DNA of 35,996 nucleotides, from the NCBI GenBank assembly GCA_016869375.1, contig VGEH01000031.1:1-35996 (forward strand). The letters are read 5' to 3'. Made by a program: the position numbers and the translations under genes. Within the stretch, counting starts at the first letter, position 1, and each line of letters opens with the position of its first letter. Below the pieces are notes generated by a model, which worked only from the letters and a program-made list of their open reading frames with translations, did not search any database and was not told the DNA's origin. Below, one piece after another: positions 1 through 8,311 of the stretch. The stretch is from Alphaproteobacteria bacterium (GTDB taxonomy: Bacteria; Pseudomonadota; Alphaproteobacteria; SHVZ01).

Positions 1-294
1 CTTGGCGACGACGATGCCGGCGTTGTTGACCAGGATGTCGATGCCGACCATCGCATCGGCGACCTGATCGACCGCCCTGCCGACGCTTGCCTCGTCGGTG
101 ACGTCGAGCTCGACCATCAGCGCCTCGCCGCCATCGGCGCGGATTTCCTCGGCCAGCGACACCAGCTTGTCCATGCGCCGCGCGCCGATCGCGACCCGGG
201 CGCCGCATCGGGCGAGCAGCTTGGCGAAGTGTCGGCCGAGACCGGACGAGGCGCCGGTTACCAGCGCCGTCTTGCCTCTGAGATCGGGAGTCAT
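1..294 (-). CDS. SDR family oxidoreductase (N-terminal part, cut by window edge)
   Basis: NAD(P)-dependent short-chain dehydrogenase/reductase; only the first 98 codons are inside the window and the C-terminus with the catalytic YxxxK lies outside. The reverse-complement reading gives an ATG at 294, the cofactor motif TGASSGLG (residues 14-21), an acidic beta-4 stretch ELDVTDE and the NNAG motif near residue 90. A GAGGAGG Shine-Dalgarno overlaps the stop region of the upstream hydrolase gene, only 10 bp away, so it is the third gene of an acyl-CoA synthetase/hydrolase operon. Substrate cannot be told. The cofactor fold is certain, the reaction unknown. Confidence 0.9.
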   Translation of the reverse strand, partial: MTPDLRGKTALVTGASSGLGRHFAKLLARCGARVAIGARRMDKLVSLAEEIRADGGEALMVELDVTDEASVGRAVDQVADAMVGIDILVNNAGIVVAK

Positions 295-304
295 CGCAGC
301 CTCC

Positions 305-1690
305 TCACGCCGGCGGATCGAAGGCGAAGGGAATCTCGACGCGGTCGGTCGAGAGCTCCTGGCCGTCGAGGAAGCGCGTCATCTCGTCCTCGCAGGCCGA
401 GCGCTCGCCGGACCAGGAGCCGGTGTCATGCGACGCATTGCCGATCACGAGCTTCCGTCCATGATTGAATCCCGGCAGCAGCTCATCGGCGTTCGAGACC
501 GGCGTGCGGCCGTCGAGCGTGCCGACATGCATCAGGGTCGGCACCTCGCTGACCAGCGAGCCGCGGAAGCCCTCGCCTAGGTCGGGCAGGCCGAGCCCGT
601 CGCCGATATCGGGGAACGGCAGGTTGATCGCATCGCCGAGCAAGGCGCTCGGCGCTTCGCTCCGGATTCGCGCCAGCCTTTCCGGCGAAGCACCCGAGGC
701 GACATCCATGACGACGGACATGAGGCTGAAGACCGGCCGGCGCCGCCGCGAAAGCGCGGTCTCACCGAGCCAGCGATACTCCCCCCTGGTCATTGCCAGG
801 ATGTTTCCGGGCAGCGCCTTGAGCGCCGGGGTCGCCCCCAGCGTATCCGCAACAGCCATCTGCAGGTCCCAGTAACCGATGGTGACGGTCTCCTCGCCGC
901 CGCGGCGCTTGTCCTTGACCGCGACCCGCTTCGGCGCGCGGCGCAGCTCGTTCAGCAGATCGCTCAATGCGGATACGAGGCTCGGCAGAACCGGCTTCCA
1001 GCGCGGATCGAGTGCCAGCGTGCGGTCGAGCTCGGCCAGCGCCTTGTCGACATTGCTTGGCAGCTTGAAGGTATGGTCCGGTCCCTCCGAACCGCCGGCG
1101 ATGGCGCGATCGATCGCCGCGCCGTGGCGGCGGATCACCGAGAAGCAGAGATGCGAGCCATAGCTGTAGCCGACCGGACTCATCCGCTCGTAGCGAAGCG
1201 CTCGGCGGAGATCGTTCACGTCGTCGGCGCTCTCGGCCGTGGTGTAGCCGTCAGGATCGATGCCGCGCTCGCGCCAGAAGCCGAGTGCCTTCCTCGCAAG
1301 ATCGCAGCTCGCCTCGACATAGGCCGCGCGCGTGCCCGGCTGGTCGAGCGGCAGGGCGTAGAAGAATGGCGGCGAAAGCTCCGGCCGCGACTGGCCGACG
1401 CCACGCTGATCGAAGAGGATCACGTCGCGCTCCTCGGCCCAGCGCCGCCAGCGAGACAGCCGCCCCATCGATCCCGCGATGCCCGAGGATCCCGGGCCGC
1501 CGGCAAGCCAGATCACCGGCGGCTTCGGCTTCGCGCTCGCCGTCTTCAGGCGGACGAAGGCGATCTCGATCGTGCGGCTGCCTGCCTTGCCGCGCAGCTC
1601 GGGCACACCGAGATGGCCCCATTCGGCGGCGACGCGGCTGCCGTCGGTGCCGTGCAGGACATGCGGAAAGATCGTCGGCTCCTCGGTCAC
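305..1690 (-). CDS. Alpha/beta hydrolase, proline-iminopeptidase/TAP-like
   Basis: A 461-residue alpha/beta hydrolase. Visible signs are the oxyanion motif LAGGPGSSG (about 62-70), the DQRGVGQS strand (94-101), the nucleophile elbow GYSYG with Ser176, a C-terminal GTLDGRTP carrying probable catalytic Asp393, and NASHDTGSW with probable His421. This arrangement fits the prolyl iminopeptidase/tripeptidyl aminopeptidase type, with a lid inserted between nucleophile and acid; whether the substrate is a peptide or an ester cannot be decided. The start is GTG at 1690, overlapping the TGA of the acyl-CoA synthetase gene (GTGA), which implies translational coupling. No clear signal peptide is visible, so it is probably cytoplasmic. 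It may hydrolyse an ester or thioester made by its operon partner (inference). Confidence 0.88.
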   Translation of the reverse strand: MTEEPTIFPHVLHGTDGSRVAAEWGHLGVPELRGKAGSRTIEIAFVRLKTASAKPKPPVIWLAGGPGSSGIAGSMGRLSRWRRWAEERDVILFDQRGVGQSRPELSPPFFYALPLDQPGTRAAYVEASCDLARKALGFWRERGIDPDGYTTAESADDVNDLRRALRYERMSPVGYSYGSHLCFSVIRRHGAAIDRAIAGGSEGPDHTFKLPSNVDKALAELDRTLALDPRWKPVLPSLVSALSDLLNELRRAPKRVAVKDKRRGGEETVTIGYWDLQMAVADTLGATPALKALPGNILAMTRGEYRWLGETALSRRRRPVFSLMSVVMDVASGASPERLARIRSEAPSALLGDAINLPFPDIGDGLGLPDLGEGFRGSLVSEVPTLMHVGTLDGRTPVSNADELLPGFNHGRKLVIGNASHDTGSWSGERSACEDEMTRFLDGQELSTDRVEIPFAFDPPA

Positions 1691-3327
1691 TCATGCCTCT
1701 CGCCGAGCGCTTTGGCCTGCTCGCGCAGCTGGAATTTCTGGATCTTGCCGGTCGAGGTCTTCGGCAGCGCGCCGAACATCACCGTGCGCGGCACCTTGTA
1801 TCGTGCCATGCGCTCGCGGCAGAAGGCGATGACCTCCGCCTCGGTCGTCGGTGCCGCGCCCGGCTTCAGCGTGATGAAGGCGCAGGGGCTCTCGCCCCAT
1901 TTCGCATCCGGCCGCGCGACCACGGCCGCCTCCATTACCTGCGGGTGGCGATAGAGAACCTCCTCGACCTCGAGCGAGGAGATGTTCTCGCCGCCCGAGA
2001 TGATGATGTCCTTGGCGCGGTCCTTGATCTCGACGTAGCCGTCCGGGTGCTTCACGCCGAGATCGCCGGTGTGGAACCAGCCGCCGCGGAAGGCCTCGTC
2101 GCTGGCCGCGCGATTCCTGAGGTAGCCCTTCATCACCGTGTTGCCGCGCAGAACCAGCTCACCGATCGTCGTGCCGTCGGCCGGCACCGGCGTCATCGTT
2201 GCCGGATCGACGACGTCCTGGCCTGCCATGGTCAACAGGTTGACGCCCTGGCGGGCCATCATCGTCGCCTGCGCGTCCGCATCGAACCCGTCCCAGTCTT
2301 CCTGCCAGGCGCAAAGCGTCGAGGGGCCGTAGACCTCGGTCAGGCCATAGAGGTGGGTGACGTGAAAGCCCATCTGCGACATCGCCGCGATCACCGCCGA
2401 GGGCGGCGCGGCGCCGCCGGTCGCGACCTCGACCAAGTGCTTGAAGCGACGCTTCACCGTATCGGGTGCGTGGATCAACATGGTGAGCACGATCGGGGCG
2501 CCGCAAAGATGGGTGACACCATGCTCGGCGATCGCCGGGAAGATCAGCGCCGGGTCGACACGCCTCAGGCACACATGCGTGCCGCCGACCGCCGTCACCG
2601 CCCAGGTGTAGCACCAGCCGTTGCAGTGGAACATCGGCAGGGTCCAGAGATAGACCGTCTCCGGACCGAGGCCGAAGGTGATGGCGTTGCCGATGGCGTT
2701 GAGAAAGGCGCCGCGGTGATGGACGACGACGCCCTTCGGATTGCCTGTGGTGCCCGAGGTGTAGTTGAGACCGATCGCCTGCCACTCGTCCTCAGGCCAG
2801 CTCCAGGCGAAGTCCGGATCGCCGGAGGCGAGGAACGCCTCGTAGGTCATCTCGCCGATGCCGCCGCTCGCCGGCCCCAGCGGGTCGGCGATGTCGATCA
2901 CCAGGGGCCTCGGTTCGAGCCCCTCCAGCGCGCCGCGCGCCGCCTCGGCGCAGTCGCGGTCGACCAGGAAAACCTTGGCGCCGGAGTGCCGGAGGATGAA
3001 TCCCACGGTCGCGGCATCCAGCCGCGCGTTGATCGCGTTCAGCACCGCGCCGAGCATCGGCACGCCGTAATGCGCCTCCAGCAGCGCCGGGATGTTCGGC
3101 GCCAGGACCGAAACCGTATCGCCGGGGCCGATGCCGCACCGGCTGAGCGCGCTGGCGAGGCGGCGGCAGCGCCGGTCGAGCTCGCGGTAGCTTGTCCGCG
3201 CCGCGCCATGGACGACCGCGACCTTGTCCGGCCATACCGCCGCCGCCCGCTCGAGAAAGCCGAGCGGCGTCAGCGCCATGTGGTTCGCGGCCACCCGGTC
3301 GAGGCCCTGGTCGTAGATCGAGGTCAT
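1687..3327 (-). CDS. AMP-forming acyl-CoA synthetase (fatty/aromatic acid CoA ligase)
   Basis: Activates a carboxylic acid to its acyl-CoA through an acyl-adenylate. The 546-residue protein has the full ANL-family motif set: P-loop YTSGTTGNPKGV (189-200), GLTE motif, GWFHTGDLG, the hinge region with KDIIISGGENIS, and the C-terminal GKIQKF with catalytic Lys near 528. Length and motifs fit medium/long-chain or aryl acyl-CoA synthetases. The reading frame is open upstream to 3435, but that would run into the divergent DsbA-like gene; the ATG at 3327 (MTSIYDQG) matches the usual N-terminus. It heads a minus-strand operon with the hydrolase and SDR, suggesting acid activation followed by modification. 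The acid cannot be told from sequence. Confidence 0.93.
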   Translation of the reverse strand: MTSIYDQGLDRVAANHMALTPLGFLERAAAVWPDKVAVVHGAARTSYRELDRRCRRLASALSRCGIGPGDTVSVLAPNIPALLEAHYGVPMLGAVLNAINARLDAATVGFILRHSGAKVFLVDRDCAEAARGALEGLEPRPLVIDIADPLGPASGGIGEMTYEAFLASGDPDFAWSWPEDEWQAIGLNYTSGTTGNPKGVVVHHRGAFLNAIGNAITFGLGPETVYLWTLPMFHCNGWCYTWAVTAVGGTHVCLRRVDPALIFPAIAEHGVTHLCGAPIVLTMLIHAPDTVKRRFKHLVEVATGGAAPPSAVIAAMSQMGFHVTHLYGLTEVYGPSTLCAWQEDWDGFDADAQATMMARQGVNLLTMAGQDVVDPATMTPVPADGTTIGELVLRGNTVMKGYLRNRAASDEAFRGGWFHTGDLGVKHPDGYVEIKDRAKDIIISGGENISSLEVEEVLYRHPQVMEAAVVARPDAKWGESPCAFITLKPGAAPTTEAEVIAFCRERMARYKVPRTVMFGALPKTSTGKIQKFQLREQAKALGERHE

Positions 3328-3409
3328 CCCCACATGCTCGGGGAGGGTCCCGGCGGCGGTCAAGCGATGGTGCGAGACGGCGGCATGGCGGGACGCTAGG
3401 CTTACGACC

Positions 3410-4051
3410 ATGCGCTTCGACATCTTCTCCGACATCGTCTGTCCCTGGTGCTACATCGGCAAGCGGCGCTTCGCCCGCGCGCTCGGCCAGCGCCCGGACA
3501 TCAACGCCGAGGTCGCGTGGCGCGCCTTCCAGCTCAACCCGGACCTGCCACGCGAAGGCATGGACCGCGCCGAATACGTAGCGATGAAGTTCGGCAGCGG
3601 CCGACGCGCCGAGGAGATCTACCAGCGCGTCACCGAGGCCGGCGTCGCCGAGGGCATCGACTTCCGCTTCGACCTGATCAAGCGAACGCCCAACACCACC
3701 GACGCGCACCGCCTCATGCTCTATGCCGCCGGCGGCGGCGCCCAGGAACAGGTGCTCAACCGGCTGTTCGTCGGCTACTTCACCGAAGGCGCCGACATCG
3801 GCGACCACGACACCCTCGCCTCGCTCGCCGGCGAAGCCGGGCTCGAGGTCGAGCCGACCCGGCGCTTCCTCGCCGGCGACCAGGGGCGCGAGCTCGTCAT
3901 GCAGGACCTGTCGCTGGCCTACAAGATGGGCATCACCGGCGTTCCCTGCTTTATTCTCGACGGCCGCTACGCCCTGCCCGGCGCGCATGAACCCGAGGCC
4001 TTCCAGCCGATGTTCGACCTGGCGCTGCAGGAGGCGGAGCCGGCCGCCTAG
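3410..4051 (+). CDS. DsbA family oxidoreductase (FrnE-like)
   Basis: A 213-residue thioredoxin-fold protein of the DsbA/FrnE/2-hydroxychromene-2-carboxylate isomerase superfamily. The N-terminal active site CPWC (Cys11, Cys14) follows directly on the first beta strand. The cis-proline loop is in GITGVPCF near the C-terminus, followed by GRYALPGAHEPE. No signal peptide is present, so it acts in the cytoplasm, unlike periplasmic DsbA. FrnE-type proteins are cytoplasmic disulfide oxidoreductases/isomerases; the presence of both active-site cysteines favours that role over isomerases, which lack them. It is divergent from the acyl-CoA synthetase gene with an 82-bp spacer. Confidence 0.92.
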   Translation: MRFDIFSDIVCPWCYIGKRRFARALGQRPDINAEVAWRAFQLNPDLPREGMDRAEYVAMKFGSGRRAEEIYQRVTEAGVAEGIDFRFDLIKRTPNTTDAHRLMLYAAGGGAQEQVLNRLFVGYFTEGADIGDHDTLASLAGEAGLEVEPTRRFLAGDQGRELVMQDLSLAYKMGITGVPCFILDGRYALPGAHEPEAFQPMFDLALQEAEPAA

Positions 4052-4192
4052 TCTCAGGACCCGATTCTGCGCTCAATGGTCGGTCCTGAGACCGCCTCCC
4101 CGCCCTATTCCTGCGATCAAGTGCCGCAAGGGCAAGCCGGTTGAAGCGAATGATGCCCGACCATATGATCCGGGCGTCAGCGGGAAGCGGAA

Positions 4193-4954
4193 TTGGCTAA
4201 CTTCGACGTATTTCGCCGTCGCGGCTTCGACATCTTCGAGGCGGATGACCGTTCCGCGCTCGACGCGCTTCGTCAGGACATCTTCGCGCAGGCGAAGAGC
4301 ATTGTCGGCGGAGACGGGAACGATCCCGAGTCCTTCTTCGACAACTTCCACAAGCGCGGGCTGCAGGGAGGCGAGCTGAACGCCTTCCGGATGAAGCTCA
4401 TATCGAGCTGCAACGAGGCGCTCAACGTCAACAGCGCGGTGTTCAAGTCCTTCGAGAAGACGCTGAGCGCGATGGTCGGTACGGACGTCGCGGCGCAGAG
4501 GGGCGTCAACATCGTCGTGCAGCAGCCGGGCGACGTCGACCAGGTGATGACGCACCGCGACGCGCCCGCAAACTCGCATTTCGAGGTCATCGCCTGGGTG
4601 CCGCTTGTCGATGTCTACGGCACCAAGAGCATGTTCATCTCGGATCTGGACGGAACGTCGAAGGCCGTCCTGGCGCTCAAGGCCGGCGGTACCTACGACG
4701 ATTACTGCAAGACGGTCGAAGCGAGCTCAATCGACCTCGAGGTTCCCTTCGGCAGCGCCTGCCTTTTCGCCGCCGGCGTCGCCCACGGCGCCAAGACCAA
4801 CGTCACGGACGAGACGCGCTGGGCGCTCAATATCCGCTACAAGAACCTGTTCTCGCCCTATGGCGACAAGGGGCTTCTCGAGTTCTTCGACATCCTGAAA
4901 GTCTCGCCGCTGTCCTCAGTCGCCTTCGAGTTCGAGAAGCGTGAGTACTCGTAA
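4193..4954 (+). CDS. Sporadic carbohydrate cluster 2OG-Fe(II) oxygenase
   Basis: A 253-residue putative 2-oxoglutarate/Fe(II) dioxygenase. Likely iron ligands are the HxD pair in MTHRDAP (His121, Asp123) and a distal His198 in GVAHGA. An Arg in RWALNIRYKN (Arg209 or Arg215) would bind the 2-oxoglutarate carboxylate. The pattern and the neighbouring gene match what I recall as TIGR04324, a family defined by sporadic occurrence in carbohydrate (LPS/O-antigen-like) clusters. The start is TTG at 4193 behind GGGAAGCGG; no ATG gives a better N-terminus. It overlaps the next gene by 14 bp. It likely hydroxylates or oxidises a sugar or sugar-linked substrate (inference). Confidence 0.85.
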   Translation: MANFDVFRRRGFDIFEADDRSALDALRQDIFAQAKSIVGGDGNDPESFFDNFHKRGLQGGELNAFRMKLISSCNEALNVNSAVFKSFEKTLSAMVGTDVAAQRGVNIVVQQPGDVDQVMTHRDAPANSHFEVIAWVPLVDVYGTKSMFISDLDGTSKAVLALKAGGTYDDYCKTVEASSIDLEVPFGSACLFAAGVAHGAKTNVTDETRWALNIRYKNLFSPYGDKGLLEFFDILKVSPLSSVAFEFEKREYS

Positions 4955-5408
4955 GAAGACCTTCTATTCCTGCCTCGACGTCGCGTCGATCAAGGAAGTG
5001 CCGCAGCCGCTTCAGCACCTCGCCAATGGCAGGATGGCCGAGCAGGCCGGCGGCCAGATCGTCTTCTACCTGACCGAGGACGGCTATACGCGCGGTACGC
5101 ACGAGATGGTTCTTGCCCGCCTCCAGCGGTCGTCGAACATCGATGGCGTCATCTTTTTCCGCCTGACCCAGTTCGCCAGCGGCGGAGGGATCCAGGCGAG
5201 CGTGATGCGCCATCTGGTCGAACAAGGCTACGAGCTGCACTTCGCGCGCGAGCGGCTCACGATCCGGACCATCGAGCAGGTCGAGGACGCCTGCCGCAAG
5301 CTGCGGATCCACGGTTGGACCGAGCGTCGCGGGCGCATGCGGCTGGAATCTCGCGCGGTCGCGGACGCTTCTAACTCCCCGGAAAGTACCAGGATCGATA
5401 GCGCCTGA
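4941..5408 (+). CDS. Sporadic carbohydrate cluster protein, LIC12192 family
   Basis: A 155-residue protein; the first ~125 residues match, from memory, the LIC12192 family (TIGR04323), which has no known activity and travels with a 2OG oxygenase and glycosyltransferases. GTG start at 4941 lies inside the oxygenase gene (14-bp overlap) behind GAGAAG. The order of a basic N-terminal strand, a central helix (HEMVLARLQ), the hydrophobic strand IDGVIFFRL, and then YELHFARERLTI resembles the catalytic domain of small serine recombinases, but the DRxSR-type arginines are replaced by TQFASG. The last ~30 residues are low-complexity and antisense to the end of the convergent glycosyltransferase gene. 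Function unknown. Confidence 0.82.
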   Translation: MSTRKKTFYSCLDVASIKEVPQPLQHLANGRMAEQAGGQIVFYLTEDGYTRGTHEMVLARLQRSSNIDGVIFFRLTQFASGGGIQASVMRHLVEQGYELHFARERLTIRTIEQVEDACRKLRIHGWTERRGRMRLESRAVADASNSPESTRIDSA

Positions 5409-7431
5409 GATGCGAGAGTGCCATCGGCTGCCGCACGCGTGCCGAGCTGCCGACCTGCGGGTGCCGGATGCCGCCGAAAAGGGCGAAGTAGCGCTCGAGC
5501 AGATCCTGATCGGCCGGATCCTTGCCCCAGCGCCCCTCGATCAGGTCGATCATCTCCTTGGCCGCCTCGAGAATCTCCTCGGGCGTGTTGTCGACATAGG
5601 TGTAGCCGTTACGCGCGAGGCCACCGTCGGTGAAGACCTCGGCAACCGGATCGGCGGCGTCACGAAAATGCCCGAGATACTCGTCGATCGGTACCGGCTC
5701 GCCCGTCGCCGTTCGCACCAGGCGCTTCGGCACGTGGAGCGCCTGCTTTCCGGGCGGGCAATGCCCGATGGAGACGCTGTTCACGAACAGGCACGGTCGA
5801 TCGAAAAGCTTACCGCAGTCGGAGATTCCGGCCGGCGTCCCCATCACGAAGCGGCAATGCGCGACCAGGAAGATGTCCATGAAGTCTTCGCGTGCCGTCA
5901 TCGCGTAGTCGATGCCCCGCGGGTGCGCCATGTCCAGCGGCTGCTCCGCGCCTGCGCCGATCCGCACCACCGTGCCGCCCTGATCGACGATGTGCCGCAT
6001 CGCCAGCCGATAGCTGTTGATGTCGGCGTTGCGGAAAGGCGTGTAGGTGTCGGTCAGGCCCGAGAAGAGCCTTTTCGACCACCCGAGATCGCGTGCAAAG
6101 GCGCAGACGAACCAGTCTTTGTCCGGATCGACGCCCAGCCGGCGGAGCCCGGCACGTCCCCGTTCCATCTCCTCCGGCGTGAACGACAAGACGCCGTGAC
6201 TCGCCGGATGCGCGTAGTTCTCGTACAGATTCTTCCAGATCAGACTCTCGGTCGTCCGCAGCCCCGGCAGCAGCGCCTCCTGCATCGAATAGTAGAGATG
6301 GTCGTCGACGAGGAGAGGGAGCTGCCGGCGCCACATCGCGATGAGCGTGCGGTTGGCCGGCCGCGTTCCGGACAGGAAAACGACCAGCAGGTCATCCGGG
6401 ATCTGGCCGAGCTGCACGCGCCGCATGAACATGTCGGGCTCGGTCGCGATCATCATCGACGGATGATAGAGCAGCGCAAACTTGACGCGGCGCTTGCCGA
6501 GCCGCGCCAGGGTCCGGTCGAGATCCTGACGGTTGCGCCCGTCCTTCGGCACGAGCGAAGCGGACAGCGCGAACAACGCGACCGCCTCGATATCGCGGCC
6601 CGAACGTTCCGCTTCCAACCCTCGTTGCCGCACCGGCTCCGCCCGGTCCGGACCGACATCGAGATCGCCGAGGTCGAGCTCGATGTCGGCGCCGTAGCAC
6701 ATGGTGTAGGTCTTGACGAAGCTCACCTCACGGAAGCACGCGCGAGCCTCCTCGATCCGCCGCAGGGCCTGTAGCGCAAGTCCCCGGTCGAAGGTGAGAT
6801 CGGGATCGGGCTCCGCGCACGCGGCCGCGCGCGCGTAGCAGAGGACCGCGCGTGAATTATCGCCGGACGATCGTGCGACAAGACCCAGCTGATGCCACGC
6901 CATCGAGGTCGCGGGCTGATGAGCGAGCGCCACGAGGAGATCGTGGCTGGCACCGGCGACATCGCCGATGATCCGACGCATGCGCCCGCGCTCGCAACGC
7001 TCCATCGGGTCGGCGTCGACGGCGGCGTCGGCATCCATCCGGGCAACCAGAGCGATCGCGTCGTCAGGACGATCCTCGTCGAGATACAGCGCGAAGAGGC
7101 GCGACAGTAGCGATGCCGAGCGCTCGCCGAGGGCGACCGCGCGCTCGATCGCGGCGATGGCGCCAGCCGCCTGCAGCAGATGCTGAAGCGCATGCGAGAG
7201 ATCGACGTGGAATTCCGGTCTCGAACCGTCGGCATCGATCGCCTTGGCGATCTGATCCGCCGCGACCTGGTGCCGGCCCTGCTGAAAGGCAATGACGCCG
7301 AGAGCATGGAAGGCGATCGCCTTGAGAGTGGGCGTCTCGGCCACGATCCGGCGGTAGATCGCTTCTGCCGCCGCCAGCCGCCCCGTCTGGTGATACGTCC
7401 TGGCGACCTGCAGCAGATTCGATTGAGTCAA
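5371..7431 (-). CDS. TPR-repeat protein fused to TIGR04372-like glycosyltransferase domain
   Basis: About 686 residues. The N-terminal ~300 residues are tandem TPR-like helices (for example LLQVARTYHQTGRLAAAEAI at the very start). The C-terminal ~340 residues resemble the putative glycosyltransferase family TIGR04372: KFALLYHPSMM, the WKNLYENY block, DPDKDWFVCAFARD, GGTVVRIGAGAEQPL, a YAMTAREDFMDIFLVAHC block and MGTPAGISDCGKLFDRP, the last reminiscent of a GT-B nucleotide-sugar site. No ATG fits: TTG at 7431 gives a natural TPR start behind AGGGCAGG, and TTG at 7467 is an alternative. The gene converges on, and overlaps by 38 bp, the LIC12192-family gene, completing the sporadic carbohydrate triad. 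Donor and acceptor are unknown. Confidence 0.85.
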   Translation of the reverse strand: MTQSNLLQVARTYHQTGRLAAAEAIYRRIVAETPTLKAIAFHALGVIAFQQGRHQVAADQIAKAIDADGSRPEFHVDLSHALQHLLQAAGAIAAIERAVALGERSASLLSRLFALYLDEDRPDDAIALVARMDADAAVDADPMERCERGRMRRIIGDVAGASHDLLVALAHQPATSMAWHQLGLVARSSGDNSRAVLCYARAAACAEPDPDLTFDRGLALQALRRIEEARACFREVSFVKTYTMCYGADIELDLGDLDVGPDRAEPVRQRGLEAERSGRDIEAVALFALSASLVPKDGRNRQDLDRTLARLGKRRVKFALLYHPSMMIATEPDMFMRRVQLGQIPDDLLVVFLSGTRPANRTLIAMWRRQLPLLVDDHLYYSMQEALLPGLRTTESLIWKNLYENYAHPASHGVLSFTPEEMERGRAGLRRLGVDPDKDWFVCAFARDLGWSKRLFSGLTDTYTPFRNADINSYRLAMRHIVDQGGTVVRIGAGAEQPLDMAHPRGIDYAMTAREDFMDIFLVAHCRFVMGTPAGISDCGKLFDRPCLFVNSVSIGHCPPGKQALHVPKRLVRTATGEPVPIDEYLGHFRDAADPVAEVFTDGGLARNGYTYVDNTPEEILEAAKEMIDLIEGRWGKDPADQDLLERYFALFGGIRHPQVGSSARVRQPMALSHLRRYRSWYFPGS

Positions 7432-7507
7432 CGGCCTGCCCTGACCAGCGCTGTCGGGAGCGAACAATCCGCGATTCGCGCCGGCCCGGTCAATGCCGGC
7501 GCTGCGC

Positions 7508-8311
7508 CTAGGTGCCGACCTTGGCGAGCACGTCGGCTTTCAGGAAGCGCTCGACGAACAGCATGAAGCCGACAGACGGGATCAGCAGGATCAGCGCGGT
7601 GATCGCCGCGATCTGGTAGTTGCCGGCGATCGACGCCGTGAACATCAGCAACGGCAGCGTCGTCACGTCGGGCACGCCGACGAAGAAGGTGCCGGTGAAC
7701 TCGTCGAGCGACTCGAGGAAGACGAAGATCGCCGAGGCGACGATGCCGGGTGCCGCCAGCGGCAGGGTCACGGTGAAGAAGGTCCTGAGCGCGCCGGCGC
7801 CGATGTTAAGGGCAGCGAGCTCGAGGTCGCGATCGACCGCGGCGAAGGCGGCGGAGGCGATCCACACCGCGAAGACGAGCCCGTGCACGGCATGGACGAG
7901 GACGACGCCGGCGATCGTGCCGTTGAGGCCGAAGCCGTAGAAGATGCGCGCGACATTGATATAGACGGCGACCGACGGGAAGGCCTGCGGCAGCAGGAAG
8001 GCCAGCATGATCAGCCCGCGGAGAGGCAGGCTGAGTCGCGCCAGCGCATAACCGGCCGGCACCGCCAGCGCCAGACTGACGACGACGGTGAGCAGCGCGA
8101 TCACCACCGAATTGCCGAGCGAAAGCAGCGCATCCGAGCTCGGCTTGAACACCTGGTGCCAGAATTTGAGGCCGTAGGTGACCGGCAGCTTATGCGGGAA
8201 GTACCACTGCTCGGCCGCGGCCCAGAGGGCGAGGTTGGCGAGCGGCCCGAAGATCGCGAAGGCGATCAGGCCGAGGATGATCGCGCGCGGGAGCCAGGCG
8301 AGCGCCGTCAC
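7508..8311 (-). CDS. ABC transporter permease 2
   Basis: Inner-membrane permease of 267 residues with about six transmembrane helices, from the N-terminal LPRAIILGLIAFAIFGPLA to the C-terminal FMLFVERFLK. The EAA-like coupling loop is ELAALNIGAGALRTFFTVTL, the usual contact for the ATPase. It belongs to the PotC/ThiP/phosphonate-type binding-protein-dependent permeases. The GTG start at 8311 overlaps the TGA of permease 1 (GTGA); the frame stays open further upstream but that sequence is antisense-like and lies within permease 1. It is the last gene of the importer operon, with the glycosyltransferase gene about 76 bp downstream on the same strand. Confidence 0.92.
   Translation of the reverse strand: MTALAWLPRAIILGLIAFAIFGPLANLALWAAAEQWYFPHKLPVTYGLKFWHQVFKPSSDALLSLGNSVVIALLTVVVSLALAVPAGYALARLSLPLRGLIMLAFLLPQAFPSVAVYINVARIFYGFGLNGTIAGVVLVHAVHGLVFAVWIASAAFAAVDRDLELAALNIGAGALRTFFTVTLPLAAPGIVASAIFVFLESLDEFTGTFFVGVPDVTTLPLLMFTASIAGNYQIAAITALILLIPSVGFMLFVERFLKADVLAKVGT

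Noticed and set aside
1285-3399. A 704-codon plus-strand open frame
   Set aside because: Antisense to the acyl-CoA synthetase and hydrolase, Arg/Ala/Asp-rich with no recognisable domain.
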